Shown: positions 39,178-52,094, counted from the stretch's first letter. The stretch is DNA of 64,000 nt from Styela clava (GCF_964204865.1 NC_135260.1:1612001-1676000), one strand, 5' to 3'. Made by a program: numbers and translations. The notes: a model not told the origin generated them from the sequence alone.

Positions 39178-39501
39178 GTCTAGATTGAAGTTGTCCAAAA
39201 TATATATTACAGTATTTTATCATGAATGATGATTATACCCCTTCCGGAATTTCTTCTATAGTACTACCAAAAGTTGATGAACCAAATATAACACAGGTGC
39301 AGTGAGTTACCCGTTATCCTAATTTTACAAAGCTGTTTTAAGTATGTCTGGCGTGTTTTGTGCCTTTTTACAAATAAGACCGCCTATGCAATCTTACGCT
39401 TTGGAATTTTTAGTTATTTTCTTCAAGACCTGCACGACGTGGGGGCCATACACAACTCTACCGGAGTCAAATGTCTTTGCATGCCCCCATAGGTCGTTTT
39501 T

Positions 39502-39767
39502 CTATTGCAAACATTTATGGAGTACTCTAATTATATTTCTTGGAATCACACTGTCACTGATATGTCGCCAGACTTTTGATATCTCCTCTTCTGCTATAGT
39601 GTCCTGTGAATAAATAATAGGAAATTGAGATTAGACGAATAGTTGAAACTTTGCATTACGTCGGCTTAATTTCTTGATTGATATAGGCTACTTACTATAT
39701 TTGCTATTGCCTCTTGTGCTGCAGGGGTCTCACAATGCTTAGACAGGTTTGTCCACAACTTTCACAT
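39502..39767 (-). pseudogene. Minus-strand two-exon coding relic
   Basis: Two open pieces join in phase across a 92-bp sequence with consensus splice sites. Exon one (39767 down to 39696) follows TTTCTTCAG and ends ATA|GTAAGT; exon two (39603 down) follows TTATTTATTCACAG. The frame reads KLWTNLSKHCETPAAQEAI..., then DTIAEEEISKVWRHISDSVI..., and stops at 39502-39504. In the same frame after the stop, KNDLWGHAKTFDSGRVVYGP still looks protein-like, so the TAG may be a disabling mutation. An in-frame TGA sits at the second codon of exon one if the first AG is used. I do not recognise the protein; it could be a second transposon gene or a captured host exon pair. Confidence 0.4.
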
Positions 39768-40174
39768 CTGAAGAAAGAGAGGAGATTTATTAATTTTCGT
39801 TAAGAATAAATAAAGCAGTCTATATGATTTAGAATGGAAAAGCTAATAAATCCAATATCCCATGATTTATGTAAAAAATGTTTTACTGAATTTGGTATAT
39901 AAACCAACTAATAAAAGGGTTTGGTCAGAAAATTACAGGCATTCGTGGCTCCAAATACTTGAGAGATCAGACTATACAATATAGACCGTCATGAGTGAAA
40001 TGTTAACACTTTGATTCAATACGCAAATAAAAGTGAATGCGCAATAGTATGTTACAATGAGCAATGAGTATATATCCTCACTGATTAAAAAAAATCTAAA
40101 TGGAGGTGCATGAACTATTTGAAACCATAAGGGGTAAGTAAATATGCAATTTCGGCGAATGGGCAACTACTTAC

Positions 40175-40230
40175 CGTACTGAATTAATAACTTCGTAGTA
40201 TTTGACAAAGGCTGGCTTTCCCACGTGTAC
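40175..40230 (-). other. Possible further minus-strand exon
   Basis: The minus strand reads VHVGKPAFVKYYEVINSV and then CG|GTAAGT, a consensus donor. It could be an upstream exon of the relic at 39502-39767, but its phase does not fit that exon directly, so another exon would be needed between them. Confidence 0.25.
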
Positions 40231-41066
40231 TTAACAGTGCGACGCCCGGGTGTGATATACAACAATAGTATTTACCTTACCTTTTTCCGATTTCTTTTTA
40301 CCTCAACTTTCCGAAATATCATTAAAATCGACAACAACTGTCAAAGCAGACACGAACACCATTCGTGCTATGCCTTAAAAGCAGCACACATCCGCTCGTT
40401 TTCGTTTCGCCAAGTATGTGCATTGGAGCGTGCTATCGGATACGATCTTCGGCTAAAAAGGCCGGAGTTGCGCATCATGTTGTTTAATGTCATTGGACTG
40501 ACTGACTATTAACGTTGATACATTTTTATTGAACCGGACTTAATCGAAAAATTAAACTCTCGCCAAGTTACGGGCGATCACCGAAGTGCCACGCGCTTGT
40601 GAGAGTTTATATATAACTTTTGATACTGTGTGAGTGCACGTAACCTAGCTTTGAGCACATATAAAAAAAAACAAGCTTATAAGAAAGGCAACTTTCATAT
40701 ATACTGTCGAACTATCTGGGTTATGTGCAATACAATGGGCATCCGCTTATCAAAAAGCTTTGTCAATAACACGTCAGGCCTCAATAACAAACAAGCGAGT
40801 TATATCAGCGACTCGATGCTTGCGTTAAGCCATACACCAGAGATAAAATACCTATGAGGAAAAACATGCAATCAATAAATTAACGCATGTAATCAATAAT
40901 AACAAAATTTGACACTGGTAGAAAATGTCGGCGGTAAGCCACTGAGCGAAACAGCGACTGCCTGAGTTTCATTGTTTGTGACTCCACAAACGAAACAGTT
41001 GCGCTTCGCTTCTCTCTCATTAGGCGTTGCCTAAATATAAATAACCGAATATGTCTCGTCGATATC

Positions 41067-41174
41067 GCCTACGACCATACCACGTTGAATACACTAGATC
41101 TCGTAAGTTAAGCAACGTCGGGCTCGGTTAGTACTTGCATGGGTGACCGGCTGGGAATACCGGGTGCCGTAGGC
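41067..41174 (+). pseudogene. 5S rRNA copy 29, class C'
   Basis: Ten-base deletion plus C29T and C30A. First 5S after the 3.5-kb transposon; subtracting the insert and its 5-bp duplication gives a normal 1,324-bp spacing to copy 28. Confidence 0.88.
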
Positions 41175-41829
41175 TTTTCGCTTTTATCAAAAATAAAAGG
41201 AATGCTGTCTGAACAAAACATAATTTAAAATGAATATGTTATGAAATATTTCAGATTGTCGAGGACTGAATAATAACTAACAGGGGCGAAACGCAACTTT
41301 ACGAATAGTCACTGAGACCCGTCATCGATATTTCGAATGCGTCTTAATAGGTATAGGCCTACTATATATGGCAGAATAATCGGTGCTACTATGGAGTGAG
41401 TTAGGATATGGGAAATCGAGATAAGACGACTTAATTAATCATATGACGGATCACGGCCAATCGCCCGGTTATCAGTCAAGGCCAGTTATTTCATTTCGGA
41501 AGCAAGCACTTAATGGTAGCGGAAGCCGTAACTTACCTGCGGTAACATGGACTACCTTACGACGACGAAGGGTTCTGAAAACTATCCCTTAATAGAATTC
41601 GAACCCACGCAGAGTAATCAGAGGTGTGGTACGAGCGTATATCTGACACTTAGCACGATGCGCCACACGGTTGAGCACGAGTTTTACCATAGCTTGAAAT
41701 CTACCTATATCTAGTATTACATAGTGAGATCTACGTCAATTCAGTACTTTAGCGCAGGTTCAAAGCCTTCATTTTGCATCCCTAGTAGATATCTCATTAA
41801 ATTTAGTTAGACTGACTGACTATTAACGT

Positions 41830-41872
41830 TGATACATTTTTATTGAACCGGACTTACGGGCGATCACCGAAG
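41830..41872. other. 28-bp deletion in spacer
   Basis: ccggacttacgggcgatc replaces the usual sequence, which has 28 more bases between ggactta and acgggcg (the aatcgaaaaattaaactctc region). A tta microhomology lies at the junction. It shortens the copy 29-30 spacing to 1,286 bp. Confidence 0.8.
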
Positions 41873-42352
41873 TGCCACGCGCTTGTGAGAGTTTATATAT
41901 AACTTTTGATACTGTGTGAGTGCACGTAACCTAGCTTTGAGCACATATAATAAAAAACAAGCTTATAAGAAGGGCAACTTTCATATATACTGTCGAACTA
42001 TCTGGGTTATGTGCAATACAATGGGCATCCGCTTATCAAAAAACTTTGTCAATAACTCGTCAGGCCTCAATAACAAACAAGCGAGTTATATCAGCGACTC
42101 GATGCTTGCGTTAAGCCATACACCAGAGATAAAATACCTATGAGGAAAAACATGCAATCAATAAATTAACGCATGTAATCAATAATAACAAAATTTGACA
42201 CTGGTAGAAAATGTCGGCGGTAAGCCACTGAGCGAAACAGCGACTGCCTGAGTTTCATTGTTTGTGACTCTACAAACGAAACAGTTGCGCTTCGCTTCTC
42301 TCTCATTAGGCGTTGCCTAAATATAAATAACCGAATATGTCTCGTCGATATC

Positions 42353-42460
42353 GCCTACGACCATACCACGTTGAATACACTAGATCTCGTAAGTTAAGCA
42401 ACGTCGGGCTCGGTTAGTACTTGCATGGGTGACCGGCTGGGAATACCGGGTGCCGTAGGC
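42353..42460 (+). pseudogene. 5S rRNA copy 30, class C'
   Basis: Ten-base deletion with C29T and C30A. Its upstream spacer carries the 28-bp deletion. Confidence 0.88.
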
Positions 42461-43666
42461 TTTTCGCTTTTATCAAAAATAAAAGGAATGCTGTCTGAAC
42501 AAAACATAATTTAAAATGAATATGTTATGAAATATTTCAGATTGTCGAGGACTGAATAATAACTAACAGGGGCGAAACGCAACTTTACGAATAGTCACTG
42601 AGACCCGTCATCGATATTTCGAATGCGTCTTAATATGTATAGGCCTACTATATATGGCAGAATAATCGGTGCTACTATGGAGTGAGTTAGGATATGGGAA
42701 ATCGAGATAAGACGACTTAATTAATCATATGACTGATCACGGCCAATCGCCCGGTTATCAGTCAAGGCCAGTTATTTCATTTCGGAAGCAAGCACTTAAT
42801 GGTAGCGGAAGCCGTAACTTACCTGCGGTAACATGGACTACCTTACGACGACGAAGGGTTCTGAAAACTACCCCTTAATGGAATTCGAACCCACGCAGAG
42901 TAATCAGAGGTGTGGTAACGAGCGTATATCTGACACTTAGCACGATGCGCCACACGGTTGAGCACGAGTTTTACCATAGCTTGAAATCTACCTATATCTA
43001 GTATTACATAGTGAGATCTACGTCAATTCAGTACTTTAGCGCAGGTTCAAAGCCTTCATTTTGCATCCCTAGTAGATATCTCATTAAATTTAGTTAGACT
43101 GACTGACTATTAACGTTGATACATTTTATTGAACCGGACTTAATCGAAAAATTAAACTCTCGCCAAGTTACGGGCGATCACCGAAGTGCCACGCGCTTGT
43201 GAGAGTTTATATATAACTTTTGATACTGTGTGAGTGCACGTAACCTAGCTTTGAGCACATATAATAAAAAACAAGCTTATAAGAAGGGCAACTTTCATAT
43301 ATACTGTCGAACTATCTGGGTTATGTGCTATACAATGGGCATCCGCTCATCAAAAAGCTTTGTCAATAACACGTCAGGCCTCAGTAACAAACAAGCGAGT
43401 TATATCAGCGACTCGATGCTTGCGTTAAGCCATACACCAGAGATAAAATACCTATGAGGAAAAACATGCAATCAATAAATTAACGCATGTAATCAATAAT
43501 AACAAAATTTGACACTGGTAGAAAATGTCGGCGGTAAGCCACTGAGCGAAACAGCGACTGCCTGAGTTTCATTGTTTGTGACTCTACAAACGAAACAGTT
43601 GTGCTTCGCTTCTCTCTCATTAGGCGTTGCCTAAATATAAATAACCGAATATGTCTCGTCGATATC

Positions 43667-43774
43667 GCCTACGACCATACCACGTTGAATACACTAGATC
43701 TCGTAAGTTAAGCAACGTCGGGCTCGGTTAGTACTTGCATGGGTGACCGGCTGGGAATACCGGGTGCCGTAGGC
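43667..43774 (+). pseudogene. 5S rRNA copy 31, class C'
   Basis: Ten-base deletion with C29T and C30A; third class C' copy in a row. The upstream hairpin has a C-to-T change (ttgtgcttcgc) that can still pair with G. Confidence 0.88.
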
Positions 43775-44963
43775 TTTTCGCTTTTATCAAAAATAAAAGG
43801 AATGCTGTCTGAACAAAACATAATTTAAAATGAATATGTTATGAAATATTTCAGATTGTCGAGGACTGAATAATAACTAACAGGGGCGAAACGCAACTTT
43901 ACGAATAGTCACTGAGACCCGTCATCGATATTTCGAATGCGTCTTAATAGGTATAGGCCTACTATATATGGCAGAATAATCGGTGCTACTATGGAGTGAG
44001 TTAGGATATGGGAAATCGAGATAAGACGACTTAATTAATCATATGACGGATCACGGCCAATCGCCCGGTTATTTCATTTCGGAAGCAAGCACCTAATGGT
44101 AGCGGAAGCCGTAATTTACCTGCGGTAACATGGACTACCTTACGACGACGAAGGGTTCTGAAAACTATCCCTTAATGGAATTCGAACCCACGCAGAGTAA
44201 TCAGAGGTGTGGTAACGAGCGTATATCTGACACTTAGCACGATGCGCCACACGGTTGAGCACGAGTTTCACCATAGCTTGAAATCTACCTATATCTAGTA
44301 TTACATAGTGAGATCTACGTCAATTCAGTAATTTAGCGCAGGTTCAAAGCCTTCATTTGCATCCCTAAGAGATATCTCATTAAATTTAGTTAGACTGACT
44401 GACTATTAACGTTGATACATTTTTATTGAACCGGACTTAATCGAAAAATTAAACTCTCGCCAAGTTACGGGCGATCACCGAAGTGCCACGCGCTTGTGAG
44501 AGTTTATATATAACTTTTGATACTGTGTGAGTGCACGTAACCTAGCTTTGAGCACATATAAAAAAAAACAAGCTTATAAGAAGGGCAACTTTCATATATA
44601 CTGTCGAACTATCTGGGTTATGTGCAATACAATGGGCATCCGCTTATCAAAAAGCTTTGTCAATAACACGTCAGGCCTCAATAACAAACAAGCGAGTTAT
44701 ATCAGCGACTCGATGCTTGCGTTAAGCCATACACCAGAGATAAAATACCTATGAGGAAAAACATGCAATCAATAAATTAACGCATGTAATCAATAATAAC
44801 AAAATTTGACACTGGTAGAAAATGTCGGCGGTAAGCCACTGAGCGAAACAGCGACTGCCTGAGTTTCATTGTTTGTGACTCTACAAACGAAACAGTTGCG
44901 CTTCGCTTCTCTCTCATTAGGCGTTGCCTAAATATAAATAACCGAATATGTCTCGTCGATATC

Positions 44964-45071
44964 GCCTACGACCATACCACGTTGAATACACCCGATCTCG
45001 GAAGTTAAGCAACGTCGGGCTCGGTTAGTACTTGCATGGGTGACCGGCTGGGAATACCGGGTGCCGTAGGC
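44964..45071 (+). pseudogene. 5S rRNA copy 32, class B
   Basis: Ten-base deletion, CTCGGAAG. The only class B copy among class C' neighbours. Its downstream atgttatgaaat variant is typical of C' units, which suggests a recombination or conversion breakpoint close to the gene. Confidence 0.88.
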
Positions 45072-46278
45072 TTTTCGCTTTTATCAAAAATAAAAGGAAT
45101 GCTGTCTGAACAAAACATAATTTAAAATGAATATGTTATGAAATATTTCAGATTGTCGAGGACTGAATAATAACTAACAGGGGCGAAACGCAACTTTACG
45201 AATAGTCACTGAGACCCGTCATCGATATTTCGAATGCGTCTTAATATGTATAGGCCTACTATATATGGCAGAATAATCGGTGCTACTATGGAGTGAGTTA
45301 GGATATGGGAAATCGAGATAAGACGACTTAATTAATCATATGACTGATCACGGCCAATCGCCCGGTTATCAGTCAAGGCCAGTTATTTCATTTCGGAAGC
45401 AAGCACTTAATGGTAGCGGAAGCCGTAACTTACCTGCGGTAACATGGACTACCTTACGACGACGAAGGGTTCTGAAAACTACCCCTTAATGGAATTCGAA
45501 CCCACGCAGAGTAATCAGAGGTGTGGTAACGAGCGTATATCTGACACTTAGCACGATGCGCCACACGGTTGAGCACGAGTTTTACCATAGCTTGAAATCT
45601 ACCTATATCTAGTATTACATAGTGAGATCTACGTCAATTCAGTACTTTAGCGCAGGTTCAAAGCCTTCATTTTGCATCCCTAGTAGATATCTCATTAAAT
45701 TTAGTTAGACTGACTGACTATTAACGTTGATACATTTTTATTGAACCGGACTTAATCGAAAAATTAAACTCTCGCCAAGTTACGGGCGATCACCGAAGTG
45801 CCACGCGCTTGTGAGAGTTTATATATAACTTTTGATACTGTGTGAGTGCACGTAACCTAGCTTTGAGCACATATAATAAAAAACAAGCTTATAAGAAGGG
45901 CAACTTTCATATATACTGTCGAACTATCTGGGGTATGTGCTATACAATGGGCATCCGCTCATCAAAAAGCTTTGTCAATAACACGTCAGGCCTCAGTAAC
46001 AAACAAGCGAGTTATATCAGCGACTCGATGCTTGCGTTAAGCCATACACCAGAGATAAAATACCTATGAGGAAAAACATGCAATCAATAAATTAACGCAT
46101 GTAATCAATAATAACAAAATTTGACACTGGTAGAAAATGTCGGCGGTAAGCCACTGAGCGAAACAGCGACTGCCTGAGTTTCATTGTTTGTGACTCTACA
46201 AACGAAACAGTTGCGCTTCGCTTCTCTCTCATTAGGCGTTGCCTAAATATAAATAACCGAATATGTCTCGTCGATATC

Positions 46279-46386
46279 GCCTACGACCATACCACGTTGA
46301 ATACACTAGATCTCGTAAGTTAAGCAACGTCGGGCTCGGTTAGTACTTGCATGGGTGACCGGCTGGGAATACCGGGTGCCGTAGGC
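46279..46386 (+). pseudogene. 5S rRNA copy 33, class C'
   Basis: Ten-base deletion with C29T and C30A. First gene of the 3.57-kb trimer repeated at copies 36-38. Confidence 0.88.
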
Positions 46387-47587
46387 TTTTCGCTTTTATC
46401 AAAAATAAAAGGAATGCTGTCTGAACAAAACATAATTTAAAATGAATATGTTATGAAATATTTCAGATTGTCGAGGACTGAATAATAACTAACAGGGGCG
46501 AAACGCAACTTTACGAATAGTCACTGAGACCCGTCATCGATATTTCGAATGCGTCTTAATAGGTATACTATATATGGCAGAATAATCGGTGCTACTATGG
46601 AGTGAGTTAGGATATGGGAAATCGAGATAAGACGACTTAATTAATCATATGACGGATCACGGCCAATCGCCCGGTTATCAGTCAAGGCCAGTTATTTCAT
46701 TTCGGAAGCAAGCACTTAATGGTAGCGGAAGCCGTACCTTACCTGCGGTAACATGGACTACCTTACGACGACGAAGGGTTCTGAAAACTATCCCTTAATG
46801 GAATTCGAACCCACGCAGAGTAATCAGAGGTGTGGTAACGAGCGTATATCTGACACTTAGCACGATGCGCCACACGGTTGAGCACAAGTTTTACCATAGC
46901 TTGAAATCTACCTATATCTAGTATTACATAGTGAGATCTACGTCAATTCAGTAATTTAGCGCAGGTTCAAAGCCTTCATTTGCATCCCTAGTAGATATCT
47001 CATTAAATTTAGTTAGACTGACTGACTATTAACGTTGATACATTTTTATTGAACCGGACTTAATCGAAAAATTAAACTCTCGCCAAGTTACGGGCGATCA
47101 CCGAAGTGCCACGCGCTTGTGAGAGTTTATATATAACTTTTGATACTGTGTGAGTGCACGTAACCTAGCTTTGAGCACATATAAAAAAAAAAAAAGCTTA
47201 TAAGAAGGGCAACTTTCATATATACTGTCGAACTATCTGGGTTATGTGCAATACAATGGGCATCCGCTTATCAAAAAGCTTTGTCAATAACACGTCAGGC
47301 CTCAATAGCAAACAAGCGAGTTATATCAGCGACTCGATGCTTGCGTTAAGCCATACACCAGAGATAAAATACCTATGAGGAAAAACATGCAATCAATAAA
47401 TTAACGCATGAAATCAATAATAACAAAATTTGACACTGGTAGAAAATGTCGGCGGTAAGCCACTGAGCGAAACAGCGACTGCCTGAGTTTCATTGTTTGT
47501 GACTCTACAAACGAAACAGTTGCGCTTCGCTCCTCTCTCATTAGGCGTTGCCTAAATATAAATAACCGAATATGTCTCGTCGATATC

Positions 47588-47705
47588 GCCTACGACCATA
47601 CCACGTTGAATACACCCGATCTCGTTCGATCTCGGAAGTTAAGCAACTTCGGGCTTGGTTAGTACTTGCATGGGTGACCGGCTGGGAATACCGGGTGCCG
47701 TAGGC
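47588..47705 (+). rRNA. 5S ribosomal RNA, copy 34 (class A, G61T and C69T)
   Basis: Full length, but AACTTCGGGCTTGG replaces AACGTCGGGCTCGG. G61T removes the pairing with C17 in helix II and alters box A; C69T lies in the intermediate element. Probably impaired. The same pair of changes recurs in copy 37. Confidence 0.85.
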
Positions 47706-48270
47706 TTTTCGCTTTTATCAAAAATAAAAGGAATGCTGTCTGAACAAAACATAATTTAAAATGAATATGTTATAAAATATTTCAGATTGTCGAGGACTGA
47801 ATAATAACTAACAGGGGCGAAACGCAACTTTACGAATAGTCACTGAGACCCGTCATCGATATTTCGAATGCGTCTTAATAGGTATAGCCCTACTATATAT
47901 GGCAGTATAATCGGTGCTACTATGGAGTGAGTTAGGATATGGGAAATCGAGATAAGACGACTTAATTAATCATATGACGGATCACGGCCAATCGCCCGGT
48001 TATCAGTCAAGGCCAGGTATTTCATTTCGGAAGCAAGCACTTAATGGTAGCGGAAGCCGTAACTTACCTGCGGTAACATGGACTACCTTACGACGACGAA
48101 GGGTTCTGAAAACTATCCCTTAATGGAATTCGAACCCACGCAGAGTAATCAGAGGTGTGGTAACGAGCGTATATCTGACACTTAGCACGATGCGCCACAC
48201 GGTTGAGCACGAGTTTTACCATAGCTTGAAATCTACCTATATCTAGTATTACATAGTGAGATCTACGTCA

Positions 48271-48275
48271 AGCGT
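48271..48275. other. 390-bp spacer deletion junction (first short unit)
   Basis: gatctacgtcaa is joined directly to gcgttgcgttaagcc. The segment holding the gactgactgac motif, TATATATAA, the A-tract and the following 150 bp is missing, giving a 934-bp unit between copies 34 and 35. The same junction recurs at about 51843. Confidence 0.9.
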
Positions 48276-48521
48276 TGCGTTAAGCCATACACCAGAGATA
48301 AAATACCTATGAGGAAAAACATGCAATCAATAAATTAACGCATGTAATCAATAATAACAAAATTTGACACTGGTAGAAAATGTCGGCGGTAAGCCACTGA
48401 GCGAAACAGCGACTGCCTGAGTTTCATTGTTTGTGACTCTACAAACGAAACAGTTGCGCTTCGCTCCTCTCTCATTAGGCGTTGCCTAAATATAAATAAC
48501 CGAATATGTCTCGTCGATATC

Positions 48522-48639
48522 GCCTACGACCATACCACGTTGAATACACCCGATCTCGTTCGATCTCGGAAGTTAAGCAACGTCGGGCTTGGTTAGTACT
48601 TGCATGGGTGACCGGCTGGGAATACCGGGTGCCGTAGGC
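48522..48639 (+). rRNA. 5S ribosomal RNA, copy 35 (class A, C69T)
   Basis: Full length with C69T (GGGCTTGG) as the only change. Lies in the shortened unit but keeps the 64-nt hairpin, TATAAATA and T-run. The T-run is followed by ttttagcaaaaat, shared with copy 38. Confidence 0.92.
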
Positions 48640-49845
48640 TTTTCGCTTTTAGCAAAAATAAAAGGAATGCTGTCTGAACAAAACATAATTTAAAATGAAT
48701 ATGTTATAAAATATTTCAGATTGTCGAAGACTGAATAATAACTAACAGGGGCGAAACGCAACTTTACGAATAGTCACTGAGACCCGTCATCGATATTTCG
48801 AATGCGTCTTAATAGGTATAGGCCTACTATATATGGCAGAATAATCGGTGCTACTATGGAGTGAGTTAGGATATGGGAAATCGAGATAAGACGACTTAAT
48901 TAATCATATGACGGATCACGGCCAATCGCCCGGTTATCAGTCAAGGCCAGGTATTTCATTTCGGAAGCAAGCACTTAATGGTAGCGGAAGCCGTAACTTA
49001 CCTGCGGTAACATGGACTACCTTACGACGACGAAGGGTTCTGAAAACTATCCCTTAATGGAATTCGAACCCACGCAGAGTAATCAGAGGTGTGGTAACGA
49101 GCGTATATCTGACACTTAGCACGATGCGCCACACGGTTGAGCACGAGTTTTACCATAGCTTGAAATCTACCTATATCTAGTATTACATAGTGAGATCTAC
49201 GTCAATTCAGTAGTTTAGCGCAGGTTCAAAGCCTTCATTTGCATCCCTAGGAGATTTCTCATTAAATTTAGTTAGACTGACTGACTATTAACGTTGATAC
49301 ATTTTTATTGAACCGGACTTAATCGAAAAATTAAACTCTCGCCAAGTTACGGGCGATCACCGAAGTGCCACGCGCTTGTGAGAGTTTATATATAACTTTT
49401 GATACTGTGTGAGTGCACGTAACCTAGCTTTGAGCACATATAATAAAAAACAAGCTTATAAGAAGGGCAACTTTCATATATACTGTCGAACTATCTGGGT
49501 TATGTGCAATACAATGGGCATCCGCTTATCAAAAAGCTTTGTCAATAACACGTCAGGCCTCAATAACAAACAAGCGAGTTATATCAGCGACTCGATGCTT
49601 GCGTTAAGCCATACACCAGAGATAAAATACCAATGAGGAAAAACATGCAATCAATAAATTAACGCATGTAATCAATAATAACAAAATTTGACACTGGTAG
49701 AAAATGTCGGCGGTAAGCCACTGAGCGAAACAGCGACTGCCTGAGTTTCATTGTTTGTGACTCCACAAACGAAACAGTTGCGCTTCGCTTCTCTCTCATT
49801 AGGCGTTGCCTAAATATAAATAACCGAATATGTCTCGTCGATATC

Positions 49846-49953
49846 GCCTACGACCATACCACGTTGAATACACTAGATCTCGTAAGTTAAGCAACGTCGG
49901 GCTCGGTTAGTACTTGCATGGGTGACCGGCTGGGAATACCGGGTGCCGTAGGC
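49846..49953 (+). pseudogene. 5S rRNA copy 36, class C'
   Basis: Ten-base deletion with C29T and C30A; counterpart of copy 33 at 3,567 bp. Confidence 0.88.
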
Positions 49954-51160
49954 TTTTCGCTTTTATCAAAAATAAAAGGAATGCTGTCTGAACAAAACAT
50001 AATTTAAAATGAATATGTTATAAAATATTTCAGATTGTCGAGGACTGAATAATAACTAACAGGGGCGAAACGCAACTTTACGAATAGTCACTGAGACCCG
50101 TCATCGATATTTCGAATGCGTCTTAATAGGTATAGGCCTACTATATATGGCAGAATAATCGGTGCTACTATGGAGTGAGTTAGGATATGGGAAATCGAGA
50201 TAAGACGACTTAATTAATCATATGACGGATCACGGCCAATCGCCCGGTTATCAGTCAAGGCCAGTTATTTCATTTCGGAAGCAAGCACTTAATGGTAGCG
50301 GAAGCCGTACCTTACCTGCGGTAACATGGACTACCTCACGACGACGAAGGGTTCTGAAAACTATCCCTTAATGGAATTCGAACCCACGCAGAGTAATCAG
50401 AGGTGTGGTAACGAGCGTATATCTGACACTTAGCACGATGCGCCACACGGTTGAGCACAAGTTTTACCATAGCTTGAAATCTACCTATATCTAGTATTAC
50501 ATAGTGAGATCTACGTCAATTCAGTAATTTAGCGCAGGTTCAAAGCCTTCATTTGCATCCCTAGTAGATATCTCATTAAATTTAGTTAGACTGACTGACT
50601 ATTAACGTTGATACATTTTTATTGAACCGGACTTAATCGAAAAATTAAACTCTCGCCAAGTTACGGGCGATCACCGAAGTGCCACGCGCTTGTGAGAGTT
50701 TATATATAACTTTTGATACTGTGTGAGTGCACGTAACCTAGCTTTGAGCACATATAAAAAAAAAAAAAGCTTATAAGAAGGGCAACTTTCATATATACTG
50801 TCGAACTATCTGGGTTATGTGCAATACAATGGGCATCCGCTTATCAAAAAGCTTTGTCAATAACACGTCAGGCCTCAATAACAAACAAGCGAGTTATATC
50901 AGCGACTCGATGCTTGCGTTAAGCCATACACCAGAGATAAAATACCTATGAGGAAAAACATGCAATCAATAAATTAACGCATGAAATCAATAATAACAAA
51001 ATTTGACACTGGTAGAAAATGTCGGCGGTAAGCCACTGAGCGAAACAGCGACTGCCTGAGTTTCATTGTTTGTGACTCTACAAACGAAACAGTTGCGCTT
51101 CGCTCCTCTCTCATTAGGCGTTGCCTAAATATAAATAACCGAATATGTCTCGTCGATATC

Positions 51161-51278
51161 GCCTACGACCATACCACGTTGAATACACCCGATCTCGTTC
51201 GATCTCGGAAGTTAAGCAACTTCGGGCTTGGTTAGTACTTGCATGGGTGACCGGCTGGGAATACCGGGTGCCGTAGGC
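51161..51278 (+). rRNA. 5S ribosomal RNA, copy 37 (class A, G61T and C69T)
   Basis: Full length and identical to copy 34, including the G61T that breaks a helix II pair. The unit also shares tagccctac and cagtataatcgg with that of copy 34, confirming duplication. Confidence 0.85.
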
Positions 51279-51841
51279 TTTTCGCTTTTATCAAAAATAA
51301 AAGGAATGCTGTCTGAACAAAACATAATTTAAAATGAATATGTTATAAAATATTTCAGATTGTCGAGGACTGAATAATAACTAACAGGGGCGAAACGCAA
51401 CTTTACGAATAGTCACTGAGACCCGTCATCGATATTTCGAATGCGTCTTAATAGGTATAGCCCTACTATATATGGCAGTATAATCGGTGCTACTATGGAG
51501 TGAGTTAGGATATGGGAAATCGAGATAAGACGACTTAATTAATCATATGACGGATCACGGCCAATCGCCCGGTTATCAGTCAAGGCCAGGTATTTCATTT
51601 CGGAAGCAAGCACTTAATGGTAGCGGAAGCCGTAACTTACCTGCGGTAACATGGACTACCTTACGACGACGAAGGGTTCTGAAAACTATCCCTTAATGGA
51701 ATTCGAACCCACGCAGAGTAATCAGAGGTGTGGTAACGAGCGTATGTCTGACACTTAGCACGATGCGCCACACGGTTGAGCACGAGTTTTACCATAGCTT
51801 GAAATCTACCTATATCTAGTATTACATAGTGAGATCTACGT

Positions 51842-51846
51842 CAAGC
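51842..51846. other. 390-bp spacer deletion junction (second short unit)
   Basis: Same gatctacgtcaa/gcgttgcgtt junction as at about 48271, carried here by the block duplication rather than by a second deletion event. Confidence 0.9.
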
Positions 51847-52094
51847 GTTGCGTTAAGCCATACACCAGAGATAAAATACCTATGAGGAAAAACATGCAAT
51901 CAATAAATTAACGCATGTAATCAATAATAACAAAATTTGACACTGGTAGAAAATGTCGGCGGTAAGCCACTGAGCGAAACAGCGACTGCCTGAGTTTCAT
52001 TGTTTGTGACTCTACAAACGAAACAGTTGCGCTTCGCTCCTCTCTCATTAGGCGTTGCCTAAATATAAATAACCGAATATGTCTCGTCGATATC

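Larger units (their letters stand above)
36994..40496. mobile_element. 3.5-kb DNA transposon with 23-bp perfect TIRs and THAP-like remnant
   Basis: The ends are perfect 23-bp inverted repeats (36994-37016 and 40474-40496), beginning CCAATGACATTAAACAACAT. Weaker inverted similarity continues inward, including a 17-bp match (37072-37088 against 40415-40431). The unit is otherwise uninterrupted, and ACTGA flanks both sides (36989-36993, 40497-40501), a 5-bp target duplication at the gactgactgact repeat. No intact transposase is seen. A plus-strand fragment has a THAP-like GKICVEHF end, and a minus-strand two-exon coding relic lies near the right end. THAP domains occur in P-element-like and Kolobok transposases, but the superfamily is open: P elements usually make 8-bp duplications and Kolobok TTAA. 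Confidence 0.85.

Noticed and set aside
40225-40512. 95-codon plus-strand frame at the right end of the 3.5-kb element
   Set aside because: It runs into the terminal inverted repeat and the array, and has no recognisable domain; the opposite strand gives a better, donor-ended coding piece.
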